Positions 32,682 through 38,734 of a DNA stretch of 38,734 bases are shown one piece after another; position 1 is the stretch's first letter; every line of letters begins with the position of its first letter. Below the pieces are notes generated by a model. It searched no databases. It was not told the DNA's origin and saw only the letters and a list, made by a program, of their open reading frames with translations. The position numbers were made by a program, and so were the translations under genes. The DNA lies in NCBI GenBank assembly GCA_017397805.1, contig JAFQHW010000076.1:1-38734 (forward strand), read 5' to 3'. The DNA is from Clostridia bacterium (GTDB lineage: Bacteria > Bacillota > Clostridia > Oscillospirales > CAG-382).

Positions 32682-33356
32682 TCAGCTGTTTTCAAGCACT
32701 GCTTTCGTTACGGTTGCACATATGAGTTTGTGTCCGTCCTCCGTGGGATGGATACCGTCCTTGCATATAAGGTTTTCAAAATTATGAGCAGTCAGGAAAA
32801 CGCTTCTCAGATCCACGAGCTTTGCTTTGAATGCATCGGCTATTCTTTCGGTTATACGGTTATAGCTTTCATGCCAGCGATAAAGCATATTTTTATCGCC
32901 CAACCAGCCTAATATGGAATCGTAGTTTAGTCCGCGGCTTATCCAATTCATATAGCGTTCACTGTCAAGCGGTACAAGGTTAGACACGAGCACCTCTGCG
33001 CCCATGGATTTTGCGTAGGCTACGCAATCCCTGTACATATCCTCAAATCTCTCGTGGGATACTGCGGCGCAGTGTTCCGTTTCAGGTGAATCGGACACTT
33101 CTTTCCAACGGTAGTCGCAATCGTTACCGCCGTATTCAAAGAGCACTATATTATTTTCGTCATATTCCGTTATTTCTTCTCTGAGCACGCGCTCACAATA
33201 ATTTATGGTGGCGCCCATTTTAGAGAGATTTATTACCTCATAGCCCTGCTCTTCCAGTCGGCTGTAGTCGGGCTTACACAATTTATATTTGCCTATGCTG
33301 TCAGCGTAGGTCACACCTTTGAGTATAGAGTCACCAAAAATTAAAAGCTTGCTCAT
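32682..33356 (-). CDS. SGNH/GDSL-type hydrolase
   Basis: A 224-aa esterase/lipase-like enzyme of the SGNH superfamily. Block I is LLIFGDSILKGV with the nucleophile Ser near residue 10, block III is FEYGGNDCDY, and block V is DGIHPTEDGH with the catalytic Asp and His. The middle Gly block lies around NLSKMGATI. There is no signal peptide, so it is probably cytosolic; such enzymes often deacetylate sugars or act on thioesters, but the substrate here is unknown. ATG 33356 follows AGGAGG. Confidence 0.85.
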   Translation of the reverse strand: MSKLLIFGDSILKGVTYADSIGKYKLCKPDYSRLEEQGYEVINLSKMGATINYCERVLREEITEYDENNIVLFEYGGNDCDYRWKEVSDSPETEHCAAVSHERFEDMYRDCVAYAKSMGAEVLVSNLVPLDSERYMNWISRGLNYDSILGWLGDKNMLYRWHESYNRITERIADAFKAKLVDLRSVFLTAHNFENLICKDGIHPTEDGHKLICATVTKAVLENS

Positions 33357-33465
33357 ATTCTTCCTCCTTGTTCTTGCCTTTTGGAAAACAATTACAGTAT
33401 AACCATAGGGCTGAAAATGTACACCCCTTGTCGTTTTTTAAAACTATACTGTTGAGGAAGCACTT

Positions 33466-33508
33466 AGTAGAGTTATTTTTTTGAACTCTACTGACAGTAG
33501 AATATCTT
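33466..33508 (+). promoter_or_regulatory. Inverted-repeat operator and weak promoter before the XRE gene
   Basis: AGTAGAGTT (33466-33474) and AACTCTACT (33484-33492) are a perfect 9-bp inverted repeat with a 9-bp centre; a third half site AGTAGA follows at 33496. A possible promoter (TTGAAC 33481-33486, TATCTT 33503-33508, 16-bp spacer) overlaps them. The placement suits autorepression by the XRE protein, which is inference. Confidence 0.55.
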
Positions 33509-33555
33509 GATTTTATGCGGTTTTACAAACTCCACCTTCAAGAGAAAGGAAAATT

Positions 33556-34170
33556 ATGGACTTGTTGCGCAAAAACATAGCATCAAATATAGCAAAGTTG
33601 AGAAACAACGCAAAGTTGACGCAAGCGGAGCTGGCGGAAACGCTTTCGTATTCCGATAAATCCATTTCCAAATGGGAAAGGGGCGAGTCCGTACCCGATA
33701 TTTACGTGCTTAACACTATTGCCGAAATGTTCGGGGTAACGGTGGATTATTTATTGGAAGAACACAGACCCGAAGAAAAAGTCGTTACCAAGACCGAGAC
33801 GGCAATCAGAAACAAAAAACTGATTACCATTATTTCCATGCTGGGATTTTTGCTTTTGGTAACCGTTGCGTTCACCTCCGTCTGGGCGGCTACCGGCGTG
33901 TTTTCTTGGATAGCATTCGTTATTGCCGTGCCTATCGAGTTTATAATTCTTTTGGTTTTCAACTCTGTATGGTTTAACAGACACAATAATCTGTATATAG
34001 TTTCAGGCATTGTTTGGTCCATATTAGCCGCGATATATCTATCGTTTTTGGTGTTCGCGGGACGAAACATCTGGATGCTTTTCGTTATCGGTGCTCCAGC
34101 CCAAATAGTTACTTATTTGTGCTTTAAAATCAAAAAATCAGCAATCGACAGCGCTAAGACCTCGCAATAA
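33556..34170 (+). CDS. XRE-family regulator with C-terminal membrane domain
   Basis: A 204-aa protein with an N-terminal helix-turn-helix (about residues 8-62: LRNNAKLTQAELAETLSYSD followed by SISKWERGES) and three to four hydrophobic segments between about 92 and 195. Membrane-linked XRE proteins of this kind are common in Firmicutes and are thought to sense envelope or ligand signals while bound to DNA. The neighbouring ABC exporter is convergent, so a regulatory link to it is possible but not shown. RBS AGAAAGGA precedes ATG 33556. Confidence 0.85.
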   Translation: MDLLRKNIASNIAKLRNNAKLTQAELAETLSYSDKSISKWERGESVPDIYVLNTIAEMFGVTVDYLLEEHRPEEKVVTKTETAIRNKKLITIISMLGFLLLVTVAFTSVWAATGVFSWIAFVIAVPIEFIILLVFNSVWFNRHNNLYIVSGIVWSILAAIYLSFLVFAGRNIWMLFVIGAPAQIVTYLCFKIKKSAIDSAKTSQ

Positions 34171-34185
34171 ATATTTAGACTGCAA

Positions 34186-34222
34186 AAAAGCTTGTGACGG
34201 AAAAACACCGCCGCAAGCTTTT
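34186..34222. terminator. Terminator between the XRE gene and the ABC exporter gene
   Basis: Positions 34186-34200 pair with 34208-34222 with one mismatch and one wobble. T-rich sequence follows on the plus strand and A6 on the left side serves leftward transcription. It separates two convergent genes. Confidence 0.8.
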
Positions 34223-34239
34223 ATTTTTATGTTACTTAA

Positions 34240-35952
34240 TCAGTTTTCTCCGTTTCCTTGCCATAGAGATGAATATATCCCGCCCTTTGACAAGAGCTCG
34301 TTATGGGTACCGCGCTCAGATATCCCCTCATCGGTTATAACCAATATTTCATCGGCATTCTTAACCGTTGTAAGCCTGTGGGCAACCACAAGGGTGGTTC
34401 TGCCGCGGCACAGCTTGTCAAGGCTTTGCTGTATCATCTGTTCCGTAGCGTTGTCAAGAGCGCTCGTTGCTTCGTCAAGAATCATAACGGGAGGATTCTT
34501 CAAAAATGCGCGTGCAATGGATATTCTTTGCTTTTGACCGCCCGAAAGCTTAACACCTCTCTCCCCTACTACCGTGTCGTAGCCTTTTTCAAGTCCCATT
34601 ATATAGTCGTGGATATTTGCATTCTTTGCGGCTTCTTCCGCCTCGGCACGAGTTGCATCGGGTCTGCCGTAGATTATGTTCTCGTACACCGTAGAATTGA
34701 ACAAAAATACGTCCTGAGCCACTATACCCACGTTATCACGCAGCGAGCTTAGGCTTATATCCTCAACGTTAACTCCGTCAAGGCTTACGGTGCCCGATTT
34801 CACCTTATAAAACCGAGGTATCAAATGGCATATAGTGGTTTTGCCGCCGCCCGAAGGGCCTACCAGTGCCAAGGTCTTGCCTGCTTCTATGGTAAAACTC
34901 AGCTTGTCAAGAACCGTATCACCCTCACCGTAAGCGAAGGATACGTCCTTAAATTCAACCTTGCCTTTGGCTTTTTCTATGGTTACCGCGTTCGGCTTAT
35001 CTTCTTCAGGCTGTTGGTCTATTATCTCGCAAAAGCGCTTAAAGCCCGTCATACCGTTTTGATACTGCTCGATAAACCCTATAAGTCTTCTTATGGGTGT
35101 AGTAAACACGTTTATATAAAGTACGAAAGCGGTAAATTCCGCAATATTGATACTTCCGTAGTAGCAGAAAAGGCCGCCGGCAAGATACATCGCCATCATC
35201 AAAAAGTCGGTTATAAAGGTGGTACCGCTGTGGAAAACACCCATCGCCTTGTACATCTTTTTGCGAGCGTCCACCAATCGGTTGTTTCCTTCCTCAAAGC
35301 GGCGGCTTTCGTCAGCGTTACTGTTATACGCTTTTGAAACGCGGATACCGGAAACGCTGTTTTCCAGATTAGCGTTAACCTCGCCCACTTCCACGCGGGA
35401 TTTGGTAAACGCATCGGACATTTTTAACCGCTGTTTTGCGGCAAAGAATACCAAAACGGGCAGAAAGGCAAAAATTATCAGAGTCAGAGGCATACACATC
35501 CGCCCCATCATTATGAAAGCGCCTATAAGCATTATTACGGATAAAAACAGATCCTCCGGCCCGTGATGCGCCAACTCGGAAACGTCCATAAGGTCGTTGA
35601 TGATACGGGACATTATGGTTCCCGTCTTGTTGTTGTCAAAATACGTAAGCGGTAGCTTTTGCAGATGGTCGAACACGTCCTTACGCATTTGCGCCTGCAT
35701 ACGTACGCCCATTACGTGACCGTAGTACAGCACGAAATAGTTAAGACCCATCTTCAGAAGATATACGCCTAAAAGCACCGCCGCAAAAACGACGAGCATC
35801 TTAATTTGACCGTTGGGAATATAATCGTTCAACATACGGCGGGTGATTTCAGGATAAAACAAATCGCAAGCCGCCAGCAACAAAGCGCAAAGCATATCAG
35901 CCGCAAACAGTGTTTTATGCGGCTTATAATAAGAAATAAATCGTTTAATCAT
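34240..35952 (-). CDS. ABC exporter, fused permease and ATPase
   Basis: This 570-aa half-transporter has an N-terminal six-helix exporter domain (about residues 15-310) and a C-terminal ATPase with Walker A ALVGPSGGGKTT (about 364-375), signature KLSGGQKQRISIARAF, Walker B MILDEATSALD and the switch His in VVAHRLTT. It matches the MsbA/LmrA/YknU-type exporters for lipids, drugs or peptides. A single gene implies a homodimer. The substrate is not predictable. The ribosome binding site is weak (GCGGAA). Promoter TTGAAA/TATAAT lies 47-75 bp upstream. Confidence 0.92.
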   Translation of the reverse strand: MIKRFISYYKPHKTLFAADMLCALLLAACDLFYPEITRRMLNDYIPNGQIKMLVVFAAVLLGVYLLKMGLNYFVLYYGHVMGVRMQAQMRKDVFDHLQKLPLTYFDNNKTGTIMSRIINDLMDVSELAHHGPEDLFLSVIMLIGAFIMMGRMCMPLTLIIFAFLPVLVFFAAKQRLKMSDAFTKSRVEVGEVNANLENSVSGIRVSKAYNSNADESRRFEEGNNRLVDARKKMYKAMGVFHSGTTFITDFLMMAMYLAGGLFCYYGSINIAEFTAFVLYINVFTTPIRRLIGFIEQYQNGMTGFKRFCEIIDQQPEEDKPNAVTIEKAKGKVEFKDVSFAYGEGDTVLDKLSFTIEAGKTLALVGPSGGGKTTICHLIPRFYKVKSGTVSLDGVNVEDISLSSLRDNVGIVAQDVFLFNSTVYENIIYGRPDATRAEAEEAAKNANIHDYIMGLEKGYDTVVGERGVKLSGGQKQRISIARAFLKNPPVMILDEATSALDNATEQMIQQSLDKLCRGRTTLVVAHRLTTVKNADEILVITDEGISERGTHNELLSKGGIYSSLWQGNGEN

Positions 35953-35953
35953 A

Positions 35954-35982
35954 TTGAATTCCGCTACTTTCTGTAGTATAAT
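35954..35982 (+). promoter_or_regulatory. Promoter of the hexosaminidase gene
   Basis: -35 TTGAAT (35954-35959), a 17-bp spacer, -10 TATAAT (35977-35982). Its -35 abuts the start codon of the divergent ABC gene, and the two transcripts overlap in their leaders, so they may interfere with each other. Confidence 0.75.
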
Positions 35983-35998
35983 TAACTAAGTGCCTACG

Positions 35999-36027
35999 AT
36001 TATAACATACAATTTTGTTTTTTTCAA
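35999..36027 (-). promoter_or_regulatory. Promoter of the ABC exporter gene
   Basis: -35 TTGAAA (36027-36022), a 17-bp spacer, -10 TATAAT (36004-35999) on the minus strand. It faces the hexosaminidase promoter, so the promoters are convergently overlapping although the genes are divergent. Confidence 0.78.
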
Positions 36028-36063
36028 GGGCATAAAACCCCCAAGTATAAACGGAGGATTTAT

Positions 36064-37650
36064 ATGAAAAAAATTTTTTTGTGCACACTTATGCTTGCGG
36101 CTTTGCTTTTATGTTCTTGCAACAAGGAAGTAAAAGAGCCTGAAAAAGACGGAAGTCAACAGATAAGCGCCGAAATAAGCAACGAAATAAGCAACGAAGG
36201 CGCAAATGAAAGCGCAGAACTTGAAGCCGAGGTTAAATACAGCTATGCAATGGGCATGAAAAGCCTTGAAAAATCAGAAGGCATTTTGCCCATACAAGGT
36301 GTGAGCATCAGCTGTGAGAGGGCTGAACTTTTAACGCGAGCCGAGTCTTTATTTGATAAAGGCAATACCGCTGTTGAGCTTGTTTTAGATGAAGGTTTTA
36401 CTATCCCCGATGCTAACGAACAGCTAAGCGATCAAGGTTACCGAATAGAGGTTACCGACAAGATAACGATTACCGCATCCACCGAAGTAGGCCTATATTA
36501 CGGGACACGAACCGTAAGCGATTATATAAAGCTACAAGGATGTATGGAAAAAGGCGTGTACACCGATTGGCCCGATGTGGCAGAGCGCACCTTGCATCTT
36601 GATACAGCAAGAAAATACTTCACAAAAGACTTTATAATCGATATGATTGAAGAAGTTTCCGCTTTAAAAATGAACGCCGTGGAGCTTCATTTCAGCGAAA
36701 ACGAAGGTTTTCGCATTCAGTGCGATACAGACCCCGCAATAGTATCCGACGATTACCTTACCAAGGACGAGGTGCGTGAAATAATTTCCGCCGCCAAAGA
36801 GCTTTACGTGGAGATCATCCCCTCCTTCGACTCGCCCGGTCATTTGTTGCAGATTCTTTCCGTTCACCCCGAATACACTTTGACCGACGTAGACGGCTAT
36901 AATTCCCCTAAAACGTTGGATATAACGAATCCCGATGCCATAGCGTATATTAAGTCTTTGCTTGATGAATACGCGGAGCTTTTTGCAGACTGTAAAAGCT
37001 TTAACATAGGCGGTGACGAAAGCTTCGGTTGGTCCAACGTAGACAGAATGCAGTTCAGCGCCTGGAAGGTTTTGGAAGATTATGCAAAAGCCACCTACGG
37101 TGAAGAGGCAAACGCCCACGACGCTTTTCTCGGATACATTAACGATATAGCCAAGCATTTGACGGACAAAGGCTTTGCCGTAAGAGCTTGGAACGACGGA
37201 TTGCTACGAACCGTAGGTCAAGCGGCGGTTCTTAAGCCGTCAGCCCACATTGATATATGCTTCTGGACCGTAGGCGGTGTTCTTAAAGCCGAGGACGTAT
37301 CTGAGTTTATAGAAAACGGTCACAAAATATATAACGTAAACGAGCAGTATATGTATTACGTACTCAAAGAAGATTATGACCAGCCTAAGGCTACCGAGAT
37401 ATTCAAAAACTGGAACGCAGGCGTTTTTACGGGTGACAGCGGAAATTATAAAAATCCTGAGCAGGTGGGAGATCAGCTTCAGGGAGCGTATTTCTGTATT
37501 TGGTGTGACCACCCCAATACTCAGTCCTCCTCAGCGGTTAAAGCAAACAGTGCAAGACCTATGGCGGCAATGGCAGTAAAATCCTGGAATGCCAAACCCC
37601 ACGTCGCGTACAGCGATTTTGCCGCGCAGTTCAACTCACTTATAGGATAA
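36064..37650 (+). CDS. GH20-type beta-N-acetylhexosaminidase lipoprotein
   Basis: A 528-aa surface enzyme. The signal MKKIFLCTLMLAALLLCSC ends in a lipobox, so the mature Cys19 would be lipidated. A low-complexity linker (repeated SAEISNE) precedes a GH20b-like domain (about 70-165, GLYYGTRTVSDYI). The catalytic barrel starts at RTLHLDTARKYFTKDF and contains EIIPSFDSPGH and FNIGGDESFGWSN, whose Asp-Glu pair is the family's catalytic pair acting by substrate-assisted hydrolysis. It likely removes terminal GlcNAc or GalNAc from mucin, milk or cell-wall glycans; the exact linkage is unknown. ATG 36064 follows GGAGG. No transporter for the released sugar is adjacent. Confidence 0.88.
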   Translation: MKKIFLCTLMLAALLLCSCNKEVKEPEKDGSQQISAEISNEISNEGANESAELEAEVKYSYAMGMKSLEKSEGILPIQGVSISCERAELLTRAESLFDKGNTAVELVLDEGFTIPDANEQLSDQGYRIEVTDKITITASTEVGLYYGTRTVSDYIKLQGCMEKGVYTDWPDVAERTLHLDTARKYFTKDFIIDMIEEVSALKMNAVELHFSENEGFRIQCDTDPAIVSDDYLTKDEVREIISAAKELYVEIIPSFDSPGHLLQILSVHPEYTLTDVDGYNSPKTLDITNPDAIAYIKSLLDEYAELFADCKSFNIGGDESFGWSNVDRMQFSAWKVLEDYAKATYGEEANAHDAFLGYINDIAKHLTDKGFAVRAWNDGLLRTVGQAAVLKPSAHIDICFWTVGGVLKAEDVSEFIENGHKIYNVNEQYMYYVLKEDYDQPKATEIFKNWNAGVFTGDSGNYKNPEQVGDQLQGAYFCIWCDHPNTQSSSAVKANSARPMAAMAVKSWNAKPHVAYSDFAAQFNSLIG

Positions 37651-37660
37651 TAAAATGCAA

Positions 37661-37689
37661 AAATGAGAGGGTGCGTCCTCTCATTTTTT
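37661..37689. terminator. Terminator after the hexosaminidase gene
   Basis: Arms AAATGAGAGG (37661-37670) and CCTCTCATTT (37677-37686) with a 6-nt loop and a T run to 37689. It also lies just after the convergent YcxB-like gene. Confidence 0.88.
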
Positions 37690-37695
37690 GTTGTT

Positions 37696-38316
37696 TTATA
37701 TCTTTATTGCTTTTTCTATATCTGCGACGGAGGAATCACTTGTAGGCTTTTCCATCACTATACCGCTTTTAAAGGTTTTATTATTCTTCAGTCGCAAATA
37801 AATATAATGCCTTGTAACGGTCAGCTGAACCACAGAGGAATACGGAATTTTCATTTCCTCTTCACCGATAGTTACCGATAGCTCTTCCTGATAGAATTTA
37901 CAACACAAGGTCCCCTCTTGCTTTTCCTCGTCAAATGACATCCCTTCCGCAAAAAGCTTTGGCCCTCCGACAATTACGTACAGCATAAAAGCCGCAGTTA
38001 TTGCGGAAAAAATGCAAAGCATTTTATCGTTCCCGTAGAAGCCGTAATAAAAAGAGAAGATGGCAAGAACCAAGAAAAACATGGTGTACACTATCAAGTG
38101 CATATTGTGGAGGCTGAACCAATAAAATTTGCGGCAGGCAACGGAATATCCTACGGAGCTTGTACGAACAAGCTCGGCTATAGGTCCTTGCCTGTTTTGA
38201 CTTACTGCAACGAATTCCTGCGTGGCAGGTTCAGGTACTGCCTCTTTAATAGCCGTTAGTTCCTCGCTTGCGGTTATTTCTTCATTTACGGCGTTGTTTT
38301 TCTTTTTTTTACTCAA
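37696..38316 (-). CDS. YcxB-like membrane protein
   Basis: About 206 aa from a TTG start at 38316 (SKKKKNNAVNEE...), chosen because GAGGTGA lies 6 nt upstream and it overlaps the preceding thioesterase stop by 8 bp; a longer in-frame upstream reading is a shadow of that gene. After a charged, partly disordered N-terminus (to about 65), two membrane segments (about 72-95 and 98-120) precede a PH-like C-terminal domain (FYQEELSVTIGEEEMKIPYSSVVQL...IYLRLKNNKTF) typical of the YcxB family. Function is unknown. It is translationally coupled to the thioesterase. Confidence 0.75.
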   Translation of the reverse strand: MSKKKKNNAVNEEITASEELTAIKEAVPEPATQEFVAVSQNRQGPIAELVRTSSVGYSVACRKFYWFSLHNMHLIVYTMFFLVLAIFSFYYGFYGNDKMLCIFSAITAAFMLYVIVGGPKLFAEGMSFDEEKQEGTLCCKFYQEELSVTIGEEEMKIPYSSVVQLTVTRHYIYLRLKNNKTFKSGIVMEKPTSDSSVADIEKAIKI

Positions 38317-38704
38317 CACCCTCACCTCTTGCGCTGGCTTTTGCGGTAAAAGGCTCCGCTTTAACAACGAAACGCTCGTGATAAACCTCACCGACCATAC
38401 CGACTTTATCGTAAACCTCCGCGGTAAAAACCATTTTTCTGCCGTCAAGCTCGGTCAATGTGCAAACGCACTTAACCTCCATACCTACGGGCGTGGGAGC
38501 CAAATGCTTAACGTTTATTACCGTACCTACGGTAGTTTGACCGGGTTCCAAGCCGCCGTCCAAAACCAAGCACGCCGTTTTCTCAACCAACGCCGCCAGC
38601 GCGGGAGTTGCAAAAACGGGAAGACTGCCGCTTCCCACCGTCGCCGCGGTATTCGTATCGTTAACCACAACAGTACATTCGGCTTTCATACCTATATTTA
38701 ACAT
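38309..38704 (-). CDS. FlK-like hotdog thioesterase
   Basis: A 131-aa single hotdog-fold protein of the FlK (fluoroacetyl-CoA thioesterase-like) family. The segment LPVFATPALAALVEKTA followed by VGTVINVKHLAPTPVGMEVKC and FTAEVYDKVGMVGEVYHERFVV is characteristic, with the Thr, Glu and His that serve in catalysis (family knowledge). The natural substrate in gut Clostridia is an unknown acyl-CoA. ATG 38704 is preferred over a GTG at 38713 because AGGTG is 6 nt upstream of the ATG. A TATAAT at the window edge (38734-38729) may be its -10 box. Confidence 0.85.
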   Translation of the reverse strand: MLNIGMKAECTVVVNDTNTAATVGSGSLPVFATPALAALVEKTACLVLDGGLEPGQTTVGTVINVKHLAPTPVGMEVKCVCTLTELDGRKMVFTAEVYDKVGMVGEVYHERFVVKAEPFTAKASARGEGVE

Positions 38705-38734
38705 TATATACACCTACTTTCTCCATTGATTATA

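Noticed and set aside
38317..38448. 44-residue extension of the YcxB-like protein
   Set aside because: It reads through the thioesterase gene in another frame and has no start signal; the TTG at 38316 has a GAGGTGA site and fits an overlapping-operon start.

Overview
The window reads as a chromosomal segment of an uncultured Gram-positive anaerobe, most likely a gut-associated member of the Clostridia (Bacillota). The reasons are strong AGGAGG-type ribosome binding sites, near-consensus sigma-A promoters that almost all have a 17-bp spacer, intrinsic terminators, a minimal SufC/SufB-type pair, an M29 aminopeptidase, a SipW-type signal peptide and Gram-positive lipoproteins. There is no sign of outer-membrane biogenesis. 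No rRNA, tRNA, CRISPR array, transposase or phage gene is visible. The species assignment is inference.

Layout, left to right. 1-186: a stem-loop-rich edge ending in a bidirectional terminator. 187-3265 (-): serC-serA-sugar isomerase-like operon for serine synthesis. 3348-7127 (+): nucleotide-sugar 4,6-dehydratase, then a sufC-sufB minimal Fe-S assembly pair. 7194-8543 (-): uracil/xanthine permease behind a transcription attenuator. 8817-9428 (-) and 9538-10761 (+): a divergent DUF218 protein and an M29 aminopeptidase. 10762-10996: a gene-free stretch with a CiaR-like tandem-repeat promoter and a strong UUCG hairpin, a possible small RNA.

10997-28433 (-) is the accessory core: two giant secreted beta-helix proteins (2749 and about 2373 aa) and a third surface protein (544 aa) with a SipW-type leader. 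All three carry a related discoidin-like module. The giants share N-terminal motifs, about 45-50 Pmp-like GG[GA][IVLA] rungs, a duplicated block of about 130 residues, and the same three-part C-terminus. They have no LPXTG motif or C-terminal membrane anchor. Each giant has its own near-perfect promoter preceded by palindromic candidate operators. This looks like an adhesin/surface-display locus whose mode of attachment is not evident.

28635-31394 (-): glyA-guaB operon (one-carbon and purine metabolism). 31635-32544 (+): a lipoprotein and a small unknown protein, overlapping. 32682-33356 (-): SGNH hydrolase with a strong promoter aimed into its 3' end on the opposite strand. 33556-34170 (+): XRE-family membrane regulator. 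34240-35952 (-): ABC exporter. 36064-37650 (+): GH20-type hexosaminidase lipoprotein. 37696-38704 (-): YcxB-like membrane protein and FlK-like thioesterase. The hexosaminidase and giant adhesins together suggest life on host or dietary glycans; this is inference.
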